Origin: Leeuwenhoekiella blandensis MED217
GTDB taxonomy: Bacteria; Bacteroidota; Bacteroidia; Flavobacteriales; Flavobacteriaceae
NCBI RefSeq assembly: GCF_000152985.1
Contig: NZ_CH672395.1
Span: 4,065,823-4,129,822, forward strand
DNA: 64,000 nucleotides
Direction of reading: 5' to 3'
In this document: positions 1 through 9,000 of the stretch, piece after piece
Numbering within the stretch: position 1 is the first letter of the stretch
How the letters are laid out: each line of letters opens with the position of its first letter
Position numbers and translations under genes: made by a program
The notes under the pieces: model-generated
What the model saw: the letters and a program-made list of their open reading frames with translations, nothing else
The model's database searches: none
What the model was told of the DNA's origin: nothing

Positions 1-365
1 ATACTGTCTGAAGTCTTTTCGTAGAGGTCAATAAAAACCTTCGGTTGAAGCGTGTCTGTTTGAATACTGAAGGTATAGCTGCGGCCGCGCTCCAGATCAA
101 GATCATAACCGTACACCGGATGAATTTCCGAATTGAATATTCCGGTTTCTTGATAAGGAGAAGTAATTTGTAAACTATCATTCAACGCATTTTGAAAAGC
201 GTTCGTCCATAGGCGATACGGCAACGAATCTGCATCAAAATTACGCGCATAGACTTCTCGTGCAGTAGGCTGCGTGATCACATCGGTCACTTGGGTAAGC
301 TTTCCGCAGGAAAAACAGAGGAATACTAAAATGACTCCAATAAATTTTAATAAATGATTTTTCAT
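1..365 (-). CDS. Lipoprotein of unknown function, 3' end cut by window edge (possible M23 family)
   Basis: The frame is open from an ATG at 365 to the window edge, about 121 residues, with no stop. It starts with a lipoprotein signal: Lys-2, a hydrophobic run and the lipobox FSC-G (Cys about residue 20), so the mature protein should be lipid-anchored. The visible part reads TQPTARELYxRNF-like and contains YSPYQETGIFN-like text. From memory this resembles the N-terminal region of flavobacterial M23-type metallopeptidase lipoproteins, but the peptidase domain would lie outside the window, so that name is only a suggestion. Confidence 0.7.
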   Translation of the reverse strand, partial: MKNHLLKFIGVILVFLCFSCGKLTQVTDVITQPTAREVYARNFDADSLPYRLWTNAFQNALNDSLQITSPYQETGIFNSEIHPVYGYDLDLERGRSYTFSIQTDTLQPKVFIDLYEKTSDS

Positions 366-401
366 AGCTTCTGATAATAATCAGAAACTGTGCCAATTGC
401 A

Positions 402-1478
402 CTAAAATAGCGAGAGCTGTCCCGGGCGGTATTGCTCAAAAAGTTCGCAATTGAGCGGGGCGATACTTCGGCCTTTGAGATATTTCTTTCTGCCGAGTTC
501 CATTTGTGCTGCGATTTGCTTCGCAAACTCACCGCTACCACGCATACGGCGACCAAATTGCGAATCGTTTAAATTGCCTTCGTGACACGCGGCGATCTGG
601 TTAAGCACTTTATCAGCCCGGTCTGGCATCGCGGTTTTAAGCCACTGCTCAAAGATCTTACCTATCGCACCATTCAAGCGCACCACGGTATATCCTACCG
701 ATTTTGCTCCGTGATCTGCTGCGGCTTTGATCAAAGGCAACACCTCATGGCTGTTGATTCCCGGGATGATAGGCGCGGTCATCACATTTACCGGAACTCC
801 AACCTCAGCAAGTTTCTTTACCGTTTCCAAACGTTTTTTAATGCTCGCAGTACGCGGTTCCAGCAAGCGACGCGTTTTTTCTTCTAAAGTGGTGATCGAC
901 ATATTGACCTGAATCAAGTTATAAGAAGCCAACTCTTTAATGATGTCCAAATCCCGCTGAATCAACGCATTTTTTGTAATGATCGCCACCGGGTGTCGGT
1001 AATTGAGAAAGGTCTCGAGCAATTTTCTAGTGATCTTAAATTGCTTTTCTGCCGGTTGGTAACAATCGGTATTTCCTGAAAGGACAATGGGTGACGCTTG
1101 CCAGGATTTTTTAGCCAAGTGTTTTTCGAGGAGGCGAACTGCATTGCGTTTTACGAGAATGCGACTTTCAAAATCCAAGCCTGCATCGTAGCCCCAATAT
1201 TCGTGCGAATTGCGCGCATAACAATACACACAGCCGTGTTCACAGCCCTGATACGGATTTAAGGAATATTCCATTCCTACATCGGGGCTTTCTACTTTAT
1301 TGACAATGGTTTTTGGGAAGGTGTCTATAAAAAGGGTTTTCAGATCTTGAGGCTCGTCCCCTTCCTGCGCGCAGTAATTGAGAAAATCGTCCCGCAGCTC
1401 GTGGCTGTTGGCATCAAATCTATTGGCGATATGACGCTGTGCTCCACGCCCTTTTAAGTGTTCTCCTTCGACTTGCAT
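402..1478 (-). CDS. PA0069-type radical SAM protein
   Basis: This is a 358-residue radical SAM enzyme of the COG1533 (SplB-like) group. The iron-sulfur ligands are in the motif GCEHGCVYCYAR, with Cys79, Cys83 and Cys86 in the C-x3-C-x2-C spacing. The start HLKGRGAQ...NRFD and the C-terminal GRRMRGSGEFA are typical of PA0069-like proteins, whose substrate is not established. The frame can be extended to 1556, but the extension is hydrophobic and unlike the family. A TATATTTG promoter element at 1495-1502 also lies just upstream of the ATG at 1478, which supports the shorter start. Confidence 0.88.
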   Translation of the reverse strand: MQVEGEHLKGRGAQRHIANRFDANSHELRDDFLNYCAQEGDEPQDLKTLFIDTFPKTIVNKVESPDVGMEYSLNPYQGCEHGCVYCYARNSHEYWGYDAGLDFESRILVKRNAVRLLEKHLAKKSWQASPIVLSGNTDCYQPAEKQFKITRKLLETFLNYRHPVAIITKNALIQRDLDIIKELASYNLIQVNMSITTLEEKTRRLLEPRTASIKKRLETVKKLAEVGVPVNVMTAPIIPGINSHEVLPLIKAAADHGAKSVGYTVVRLNGAIGKIFEQWLKTAMPDRADKVLNQIAACHEGNLNDSQFGRRMRGSGEFAKQIAAQMELGRKKYLKGRSIAPLNCELFEQYRPGQLSLF

Positions 1479-1494
1479 AAAATAGGATTTATTA

Positions 1495-1502
1495 CAAATA
1501 TA
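1495..1502 (-). promoter_or_regulatory. -7 element TATATTTG for the radical SAM gene
   Basis: On the minus strand the sequence reads TATATTTG, an exact match to the Bacteroidota sigma-A -7 consensus TAnnTTTG. It ends 16 bases before the ATG at 1478. I do not see a well-spaced TTG -33 element. Confidence 0.5.
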
Positions 1503-1569
1503 TGGAATATTTCCTATTAAAGTTGAAATCAAAATAACCTGATTGCTTTTTTCCACTTCAGTTTTACTT

Positions 1570-1986
1570 TTAGATTTTTCCTTTCAAGTAGGTTTCCGGA
1601 GTAAGAATGGCAAGTGTACTATGCTTATAGTCTTTTACATTTCTCGTCAAAATCACAGTGATTTCCTGAATTTTTGTTGCAGTAAAATTCTGCAACGCAT
1701 CTTCAAAATCTTTAAATTTTGAGTTGAGCGCATCAAAAACTACTTCTTGATCCATAGTTAGCACATCGATGATGCTAAGGAGTTGTTTGACTTTCTCGAT
1801 TACCGTTTTGTGATTTGCAGTTTTACGCAATAAATAATACACGTTACAAATGATCACAGGCGTTACATAACCTCTAAGCGCGCCTGCTTCGCATTGATTT
1901 AGAATTTCGGTGGCAAATTCAGAATAGGGTTTACGATCAAAAAAGAAATCTAAAATGACATCGGTATCAATAAGAACGTGGTCCAT
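1570..1986 (-). CDS. PIN-domain toxin (VapC-like)
   Basis: This 138-residue protein has the PIN RNase layout. The start VLIDTDVILDFFFDR carries Asp7 and Asp9, an Asn48-Tyr-Tyr-Leu-Leu-Arg segment occupies the usual second-acidic position, and KDFEDALQ (Asp93, Glu95, Asp96) and TRNVKDY (Asp119) complete the metal site. PIN toxins cleave RNA using Mg or Mn. The ATG directly follows the stop codon of the upstream ribbon-helix-helix gene with no gap, as expected for a co-translated toxin-antitoxin pair. The RNA target cannot be read from sequence. Asn48 in place of Glu is common in this PIN subgroup and need not mean loss of function. Confidence 0.85.
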   Translation of the reverse strand: MDHVLIDTDVILDFFFDRKPYSEFATEILNQCEAGALRGYVTPVIICNVYYLLRKTANHKTVIEKVKQLLSIIDVLTMDQEVVFDALNSKFKDFEDALQNFTATKIQEITVILTRNVKDYKHSTLAILTPETYLKGKI

Positions 1987-2238
1987 CTAAGAATATTTTT
2001 TTTCAACTCTATCTCTTAGTTCCTTTTTGTAGTCTAAATCAGGAGGCATTTTAAACGAGCCTTTAAGTGATTTTACCACCGGATTGAGCGCTTTGCTATG
2101 CGCTTGAGGCGCTTCGCTAGTAAGACTTTTTAAATAATTCTCGATGATATCAGACAAACTGCGGTTTTTGTCTTTTGCGTATGCCTTAGCCCGCTTAATA
2201 ATCTCCTGCTCGATGGTAAGTGTAAGCTTCGTGTTCAT
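1987..2238 (-). CDS. Antitoxin, DUF6364/ribbon-helix-helix type
   Basis: This small basic protein has 83 residues. Its N-terminus (MNTKLTLTIEQEIIKRAKAY) fits a ribbon-helix-helix strand plus helix, followed by KDKNRSLSDIIENYLKSL as the second helix. The Lys-rich tail (EKKYS) would contact the toxin. It precedes the PIN toxin gene with zero spacing. Such antitoxins bind their own promoter as dimers, and a -7 element at 2265-2272 and paired CACGTG motifs at 2287-2320 lie just upstream and fit autoregulation. The family name is from recall; the antitoxin role rests on size, DNA-binding pattern and position. Confidence 0.8.
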   Translation of the reverse strand: MNTKLTLTIEQEIIKRAKAYAKDKNRSLSDIIENYLKSLTSEAPQAHSKALNPVVKSLKGSFKMPPDLDYKKELRDRVEKKYS

Positions 2239-2264
2239 GACAAAACCTTTTTAAATGAAGACTA

Positions 2265-2272
2265 CAAATATA
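2265..2272 (-). promoter_or_regulatory. -7 element TATATTTG of the toxin-antitoxin operon
   Basis: The minus strand reads TATATTTG, an exact TAnnTTTG match, 26 bases upstream of the antitoxin ATG at 2238. Confidence 0.5.
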
Positions 2273-2286
2273 AACAGAAAAAATCA

Positions 2287-2320
2287 CACGTGTTTATTTT
2301 TTATATAAAGCACGTGTTAC
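2287..2320. promoter_or_regulatory. Paired CACGTG half-sites, candidate operator
   Basis: CACGTGTTTA (2287-2296) and CACGTGTTAC (2311-2320) form a near-perfect direct repeat with a 24-base period, each holding the palindrome CACGTG. The proximal copy falls near the -33 position of the predicted promoter. Two in-phase palindromic sites are what a dimeric ribbon-helix-helix autorepressor would need. Binding is inferred. Confidence 0.4.
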
Positions 2321-2634
2321 TATGTAAAAAACCATTGAGTAAATGATAAGATTGCTATTGCTAGCGCTATTATAGTTCCTGAAAATCGCCTTAATTTATT
2401 TGATCTGCTTTTTAATTTTTTATTATCGCCCTCGACTTTCCATTTTAGTTTGAATATTGAACGAAATAACAATTCATATGATGAAAAAGAGAAAGGGTTC
2501 AAAATCGGAAATAAAGGATATCTTTTCTTATCGACAGAGTAATAAATCCAGAGATTTATATAAATCGCAATTCCAAATGAAAAGATACTCAACGCAAACC
2601 CAATAAAAATTACTCCGAAAAATATGTCATTCAT
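2320..2634 (-). CDS. Small membrane protein of unknown function
   Basis: I do not recognise this 104-residue protein. It has two hydrophobic segments (about residues 5-31 and 84-103) separated by a basic loop rich in Lys and Arg. The coding sequence is AT-rich, like its upstream neighbour and the toxin-antitoxin pair. The gene ends at the distal CACGTG motif of the antitoxin promoter. It may belong to a short accessory patch inserted between the radical SAM gene and the enoyl-CoA hydratase gene. Confidence 0.6.
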   Translation of the reverse strand: MNDIFFGVIFIGFALSIFSFGIAIYINLWIYYSVDKKRYPLFPILNPFSFSSYELLFRSIFKLKWKVEGDNKKLKSRSNKLRRFSGTIIALAIAILSFTQWFFT

Positions 2635-2695
2635 GTGTATTTGAGCATTTTATGAGCTTTCCCAATCCTAAATACCGATATCAGATCTCTAAATA

Positions 2696-3136
2696 TTAGT
2701 TCATGGTTTCAGAAAGGTTTGTGTAAACATTGGCTAGAATTTGATTGAAAAGTCGCTTGTCTGTTGTTTTAAACGTTTTTTTTAATCCTTCACCATCTTC
2801 TGATTTATAGAACAAGTCAATTTTATAATAAGGATTCAGAAATGATTTAACATTAGTCTCAACCGAACTTATAGCCCTAGCGTGGAGTTTAATAACATCT
2901 TCATCTCTAGAAAAATTTTTATGATAGTTCAATTTAATTTCTCCCATTTCAGACTCAAAACTGGTAAGATAACGATCTGTGATTATCAATGAGAAAAAGC
3001 TCAAAACAGCAAATAAGATCAATGCAAAAACAAAGGGGTAGTTCAAATCTAATATCAACGTAAAGTCCAAGACTATTAGCGTAAGCATGATAAAAAGTGG
3101 CCCGCTAAGCTTATCTATTACAATATTATGCTTCAT
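2696..3136 (-). CDS. Two-helix membrane protein of unknown function
   Basis: This 146-residue protein has two adjacent membrane segments (about residues 12-29 and 33-52) followed by a soluble domain of about 90 residues. That layout resembles small bacterial membrane proteins with a PH-like C-terminal domain, but I see no diagnostic motif. It lies 10 bases after the enoyl-CoA hydratase stop and is read in the same direction, although its AT-rich codon use differs from that gene. Confidence 0.6.
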   Translation of the reverse strand: MKHNIVIDKLSGPLFIMLTLIVLDFTLILDLNYPFVFALILFAVLSFFSLIITDRYLTSFESEMGEIKLNYHKNFSRDEDVIKLHARAISSVETNVKSFLNPYYKIDLFYKSEDGEGLKKTFKTTDKRLFNQILANVYTNLSETMN

Positions 3137-3146
3137 AGATTTATAG

Positions 3147-3929
3147 TTAATTCCCTGGAAACTCCGGTTTGCGTTTTTCTAAGAATGCGGTGGTTCCTTC
3201 TTTAAAATCTTCGGTGGCGAAAGACGCACCAAAACCTTCGATCTCGGCATCATAACCGTTTACTCCGGGTTTAAAACCGGCGTTAACGGCTTGTATCGCG
3301 GTGGCAATGGCAACCCCGCTATTGTTTAAGATCTTACCCGCAATTTTTTCGGCAAGTGCCATCAATTCTTCCTGCGAAGTCACGTGATTTACCAAGCCCG
3401 ATTGAAAAGCGCGATCTGCATCGATCATCCCGGCGGTCATAATCATTTCAAAAGCGCGGCCTTTGCCTACTAACTGCGGTAAGCGCTGCGTACCACCATA
3501 CCCGGGAATCAAGCCCAGTGAAGTTTCTGGCAAGCCCATACGCGCGTTGTGACTGGCAATACGTATGTGTGCCGCCATCGCGAGTTCGAGGCCGCCACCC
3601 AAAGCAAAACCGTTGATCGCCGCAATGACGGGTGTGCTAAGGTTTTCGATAAAATCAAAAAGTATTTTTTGGCCCTTTCGCGCCAGCAAAGCACCTTCTT
3701 CCTCTTCAAAATTGGCAAATTCGCTGATGTCTGCTCCGGCTACAAAAGCCTTCTCGCCACTTCCGGTTAAGATGATCACCCCAATGTCTTCATCGGCATC
3801 AGCTTCAGCAAATGCGTCGTGCAGTTCTTGTATGGTTTCTTTATTGAGTGCGTTTAATTTTTTAGGTCGGTTTATGGTGATGATCGCCAATTGATCATCA
3901 ACCTCATAGATGAGATTTTCAAAATTCAT
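3147..3929 (-). CDS. Enoyl-CoA hydratase/isomerase
   Basis: This 260-residue crotonase-fold enzyme hydrates trans-2-enoyl-CoA to 3-hydroxyacyl-CoA in fatty-acid or amino-acid breakdown. The oxyanion-hole segments AGADIS (about 64-69) and ALGGGLELA (109-117) are present. Both catalytic glutamates of true hydratases are kept: Glu115 in GGGLE and Glu135 in LPETSLG. The context PGYGGTQRL is also canonical. The ATG at 3929 is preferred over an in-frame TTG two codons upstream. No other beta-oxidation gene is adjacent, so the chain-length preference is unknown. Confidence 0.92.
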   Translation of the reverse strand: MNFENLIYEVDDQLAIITINRPKKLNALNKETIQELHDAFAEADADEDIGVIILTGSGEKAFVAGADISEFANFEEEEGALLARKGQKILFDFIENLSTPVIAAINGFALGGGLELAMAAHIRIASHNARMGLPETSLGLIPGYGGTQRLPQLVGKGRAFEMIMTAGMIDADRAFQSGLVNHVTSQEELMALAEKIAGKILNNSGVAIATAIQAVNAGFKPGVNGYDAEIEGFGASFATEDFKEGTTAFLEKRKPEFPGN

Positions 3930-3959
3930 AGTCAATATTTTTGCTCCGCAGGGCGGAAA

Positions 3960-5423
3960 TTAAGCTTCAGCTTTAGGGAAAGTCACTTTAAAAACAGTGC
4001 CTCGATCTTCCTTAGAAGTAAAGGTAATGGTTCCGTTATAGGTTTCCACAATATTTTTAACCATCGCCAGCCCAAGTCCCATTCCGCTTGACTTAGTAGT
4101 GAATTTTGGTTCAAAAACCTTCTCGATGTTCTCTTCCGGAATTCCGTGCCCATTGTCACAGACTAAGATACAAACCGTATCGACATCACTTTTGATCTCC
4201 ACGCGAATTTTAGGATCCTGAACCCCTTCTGTCGCCTGAATCGCATTTTTAACCAGATTGGTTACCACCCGTATAAGCTGCGTGCGATCTAGTTTTACCG
4301 TGATCTCCTCTGCATCGGTGCCAAAAGTGAGGTAATGTTCTGTGAAGATATCCAGCGCAAGTTTGGTAACAAAAACCACGTTGAGCGTTTCATTTTGCTG
4401 CGCCGGCATTTTTGCAAAGTTTGAAAAAGCCTCAGCTATCGAACTCATCGTATCTATTTGCTGAATCAAGGTTTTACTGTATTCATCTAGCTTTTTGTGA
4501 ATATCAGGATCGTTGGGATCAAAACGCATTTGAAAACTCTGTACCGTCAAGCGCATAGGCGTCAACGGATTTTTAATCTCGTGCGCAACTTGTTTTGCCA
4601 TCTCACGCCAGGCAGCCTCCCGTTCACTTTGCGCCAGTTTTGCAGCACTGTTTTCAAGTTCGTCTATCATCCCATTGTAGGAGCGTACCAAATTGCTTAT
4701 TTCTTCGCTTGCATCGTCAATCTCAATACGCTGGTTGCGCTTATCAAGACGCGTCTGGATCATCTTATCGCTTATCGTTTTAAGACTGCGGGTAATGTAT
4801 CGTGAAAGAAAATAAGAAAGTACGGTCGCGATCAACAGCATAAATAAATAGCCTTCTGCCAATCGACGTAAGAATTCGTCAAGTTCGCGCGTGATAAAAT
4901 CGTCATCCTGAATGTAGGGTAGATTCATTATCGCCAGCGGCTTGAATTTGTTATCGTTGATATACGTGTAGGAAGATTGATATTTTACCCCGTCGATCTC
5001 AGATTGTACGATCCAGCGTTTTGTAGGCGTATTGGCTAAGCCTTCTAAGACGGAAGGATTCAAACTGGTTTCCAGCGTGTCTTCAGTAAAAGTTTCTTTT
5101 GATTTGACGAGTAGTTTTCCGTCGAGATCGTAAATATTTATGGGCAGTTCGTGAACATCGGCAATACGATAAATATCATTATTGAACTTTAAAATAAACG
5201 GAATGTTTTTAGAAATCACTTCGTATGAAGTCTGATCTAAGACATAATCGATCTCTGCTCTGATTTGATCTTCTTTCCGCAATAACCTATCGCGATGATA
5301 CTCTTTTGCTTCTTCTTTGTACTGCACTACGCTTATGATCCCAATGAGAATCGAAGCTCCTAAAATGAGCAATACCATCCCAAAGAAAATACGCAGGCGT
5401 AAAGAAAGCTTGTTGAATTTCAT
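3960..5423 (-). CDS. Membrane sensor histidine kinase (HAMP, NtrY-like)
   Basis: This 487-residue protein has a membrane helix at about 12-33, a periplasmic sensor region of about 155 residues, a second helix at about 191-208, a HAMP linker, and a kinase core. The phospho-acceptor His281 is in QVAHEIKNPLTPM. The N-box is NLVKNAIQATEG (Asn393), the G1 box DNGHGIP (423-429) and the G2 box GMGLGL (447-452). HEIKNPLTPM is typical of NtrY-like kinases. No response regulator is adjacent, so the partner and signal are unknown. It is followed downstream by the hydratase gene. Confidence 0.9.
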   Translation of the reverse strand: MKFNKLSLRLRIFFGMVLLILGASILIGIISVVQYKEEAKEYHRDRLLRKEDQIRAEIDYVLDQTSYEVISKNIPFILKFNNDIYRIADVHELPINIYDLDGKLLVKSKETFTEDTLETSLNPSVLEGLANTPTKRWIVQSEIDGVKYQSSYTYINDNKFKPLAIMNLPYIQDDDFITRELDEFLRRLAEGYLFMLLIATVLSYFLSRYITRSLKTISDKMIQTRLDKRNQRIEIDDASEEISNLVRSYNGMIDELENSAAKLAQSEREAAWREMAKQVAHEIKNPLTPMRLTVQSFQMRFDPNDPDIHKKLDEYSKTLIQQIDTMSSIAEAFSNFAKMPAQQNETLNVVFVTKLALDIFTEHYLTFGTDAEEITVKLDRTQLIRVVTNLVKNAIQATEGVQDPKIRVEIKSDVDTVCILVCDNGHGIPEENIEKVFEPKFTTKSSGMGLGLAMVKNIVETYNGTITFTSKEDRGTVFKVTFPKAEA

Positions 5424-5451
5424 CGAAAACTAGTTATCAAAAATCGCGCCG

Positions 5452-6003
5452 TTAGGCATTTGGGTTTTTTTCGCGAATGCTTTTATAGAGTTTTATACCT
5501 AACATTAAAAGCACTGCCAAACAGATCAAACCGGCCAATCCCCAAATCCAATTGGTGGCACTTTTTGTAATGACCAAAAAGATCACCGCAAACAAGATCA
5601 AGGTTGGTCCCTCGTTCCAGATGCGCATGAATTTTGTAGTGTATTTAAAATTACCGGATTGTAATTGCCTAAATATCTGATGGTTTTTAAAATGATAGGC
5701 ATACAGCAACACAACAAAACCCAGTTTAATTTGCATCCAGGGAGCGTTGAGCAATCCCGGGACAATATGCAGCATCATAAAGGCGAATAAACTCGCCAGA
5801 ATCATCGAAGGCCAGGTGATAATCTTCCAGAGGCGTTTGGTCATCAAAGCCAATTGATCGCCCAGAATGCTTCGGTCTGGTTCGGGTTTTTGGGAAGCCT
5901 CGATCTGATACATAAACAGGCGCGGCACATAAAACAGTCCCGCAAACCAAGTTACAATAAATATGAGGTGCAGGGATTTAAAATAAAGGTAGTATGCTTC
6001 CAT
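5452..6003 (-). CDS. hemJ: Protoporphyrinogen IX oxidase HemJ
   Basis: This 183-residue inner-membrane protein of the HemJ/UPF0093 family oxidises protoporphyrinogen IX to protoporphyrin IX, the penultimate step of haem synthesis. Evidence is the N-terminus KSLHLIFIVTWFAGLFYVPR, holding the conserved His12 and Arg28, four to five hydrophobic helices, and the central WMQIKLGFV lysine segment. It lies 28 bases upstream of the sensor kinase gene on the same strand. The other haem genes are hemH at 10.8 kb and the main operon from 16.6 kb. No hemG or hemY is seen. Confidence 0.88.
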   Translation of the reverse strand: MEAYYLYFKSLHLIFIVTWFAGLFYVPRLFMYQIEASQKPEPDRSILGDQLALMTKRLWKIITWPSMILASLFAFMMLHIVPGLLNAPWMQIKLGFVVLLYAYHFKNHQIFRQLQSGNFKYTTKFMRIWNEGPTLILFAVIFLVITKSATNWIWGLAGLICLAVLLMLGIKLYKSIREKNPNA

Positions 6004-6029
6004 AAAACAAAGGTAAACCGAAATAATAA

Positions 6030-6069
6030 AAAACGATTCGCCGCCTCAGCGAAAGGCGGGAATCGTTTT
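6030..6069 (-). terminator. Intrinsic terminator after the Asp-box protein gene
   Basis: The arms AAAACGATTC and GAATCGTTTT enclose a second stem, CGCCT/AGGCG. It lies between the stop at 6097 and the hemJ start and so ends the minus-strand transcript of the 1062-residue gene. Confidence 0.7.
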
Positions 6070-6096
6070 AAAATTTATTAGAAAGATGTGCTTAAT

Positions 6097-9000
6097 CTAT
6101 TCTTCTTCTACAAAAAGATAGTTGAGCTTCATCTCGTTAAACGCTTCATTAAACGCAGTAACCTCATCGCTTACCAGCGTGTCAAACTTGTTCAATTCTG
6201 CATCTATTTTAGCCGTTAATTCATTTTTTACCGCGATATCCTGATCTGTTGGTGCAAAATCTCCCATACTTACTAATGAATTCAAATGTGCCAACTTATT
6301 GGTCAATTTGATCGGGAAATTAAGCGGATCCTGACCACTTCGGTTTTTGGTTTGATACAGCGCTTTTTCAATTTCCTCAAGATCTTCGCGCAGAGTTTTT
6401 GACTTTTCCCGAAGCTCTTTGGTATCAGGATTGTCTTTGTACTGCTTCTCAAAAGAACTCAACTGCGCGTTGATGTTTCTGATCTTTTTGATGCTCTGGT
6501 GCGCGTGATCTACAGTCTCATTTACATCTGAAATAAAATCGAATTGCGCCTGCATATCTGCAACGGTCGCTTCAGAACGTGGATCTGCCAAAACTGTATA
6601 AGGCTGCGTATAATCGGTTCCGTTTACATTCAGTTTTACGGTGTACTCACCAGGGATTTGCTGTGGTCCCTGAGTACTTGCCCACCATAAGATCATTCCC
6701 GGAAGTCGCTCTGCACCGTCATAGGTCATATCCCAGTTAAACTGATTGGCACCTTCTTTTACGTTCAATTTATCCTTACCTCCTTTGGTGCTATACGATT
6801 TGATCGTATCGTTTTTAGCATCAAAATACGTCAATGAAATGCTGTCTTTTTCAGCATCATATTCCGGAAGGTGGAAATAGGTCATCACGCCGCTTGGGTG
6901 ATTGGTCCCTGCCGAATTTGATTTGCGGCTACCACCGTCCATTCTGTAGGTGTCTTTTGGCTTATACAAATGCACCGCATCGGTATCTTCTGCTTCGATC
7001 GCCTGATGCAACATACTTAAATCATCAATGATGTAAAGGCTGCGCCCTTGTGTTGCTACGATCAAATTATTCTCCTTAAGCGCCAAATCGGTGATGGGAA
7101 CAATAGGCAAGTTCAACTGAAAAGGTTTCCAGTTTTCACCGGCGTCAAACGAAATGTACATTCCCGTTTCGGTACCTGCATATAACAAACCTTCTTTTTC
7201 AGGGTCTTCGCGCACCACACGTGTGAAGTGTTCTGCTTCGATTCCGTCAGTGATTTTTTCCCAGCTTTTACCGTAATCTGTAGTCTTGTATAAATACGGT
7301 GCAAAATCACCGGTTTTATATTTGGTTCCGGCAATGTAGCACGTGCCCTCGTCAAAATAGCTCGGTTCAATGCTGTTGATCATCATCCACTCGGGCATTC
7401 CTTTTGGTGTCACGTTCTCCCAGTTTTCACCTCCGTCGCGCGACACATAAACCAAACCATCGTCGCTACCGGTCCAGAGTAAGCCTTCTTTCAACGGACT
7501 TTCATTAGCTGCAAAAATGGTACAGTAATATTCTACGGAAGTATTGTCTTGCGTGATCGGCCCTCCGGAAGAACCTTGTTTTGATTTGTCATCAGTCGTA
7601 AGGTCCGGGCTGATCACTTCCCAACTTTGTCCTTCATTTGTGGTTTTATGCACGTGATTACTGAAGGTGTACAACACATCTGGATTGTGACGGGAGAACA
7701 TAATGGGGAAATTCCATTGAAAACGGTACTTCATATCTTCAACCCCGTGTCCCATTGGGTTATCTGGCCAAACAGAAACCGAACGCACCGAATTGTTCTC
7801 GTGATTCACTCGGGTTAAGAAACCGTCGTAGCTTCCGCCATAAACGATATTTGGATTTTCTGGATCTACCGCAATATGCGCACTTTCACCACCGGCAGTG
7901 CTTTCCCAATCTTCTTCGGTAATGCTGTAGCCATCTGTTCTATGCGGAATGCGCACCGTAGAGTTATCTTGCTGTGCCGCATAAATACGATACGGAAACT
8001 GATTGTCTGTTGCTAATCTATAAAACTGAGCAGTAGGCTGGTTGCCATAAGTACTCCAGGTTTCTCCACCATCATAAGTGATCTGAGCACCACCATCATC
8101 TCCCATTACCATACGCATAGGATTTTCTGGAGCGATCCACAGATCGTGGTGATCGCCGTGCGGAGCGTTGTTGCTTTCAAAAGTTTTACCACCATCGGTG
8201 CTTTTATGGTAGCTTACATTAAGCACATAAACTACATCTTCATCTTGAGTATCTGCATACACTTTAGTATAATACCACGCGCGCTGTCTCAAGTTGCGAT
8301 CGTCATTGATGAGTCTCCAGCTGGCACCACCATCTTCACTTCGGTATAAACCACCTTTATCTTTATTTTCAACAATTGCAAAAACACGTTCTGAATTTAC
8401 AGGTGAAACTGCAACTCCGATGATTCCTAAAGTATCTGTAGGGAATCCGCTGTTTTTTGAAATTTCTTTCCAGGTTTTACCGCTATCGGTAGATTTCCAT
8501 AAGGCTGAACCTTCTCCACCACTAATAAAGCTGTATGGCGTTCTGCGGGAATGCCAGGTCGAAGCATATAAAATACGTGGATTATTAGGGTCGAATGTCA
8601 AGTCGACTGCACCGGCATCTTCGGTAGCAAAGAGCACGCGCTCCCAGTTTGCACCACCGTCTGTAGATTTGTAAACCCCGCGCTCTTGCGTTGGTTTATA
8701 AATATCTCCCAAAACCGCAGCATAAACGATATCTGGATTGGTTGGATGTACCCGTATTTTTGAAACATGTCGGCTTTTAGGTAAGCCAGCTTTTTCCCAG
8801 GTTTTACCGGCATCTGTAGATTTCCACATTCCGTAACCGGAAGAAACATTTCCGCGCAGCGTGTTTTCACCACCACCCACGTAAATGATATTGTGATCAC
8901 TAGGAGCGATCTCTACGGCGCCAATACTTCCGCCGAAATAACCATCAGAAATATTATCCCAAGAACGACCACCATCTTTGGTACGCCATACGCCACCACC

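Noticed and set aside
1479-1556. N-terminal extension of the radical SAM protein
   Set aside because: The extra 26 residues are unlike the family, and an exact promoter element overlaps the region, so the ATG at 1478 is preferred.
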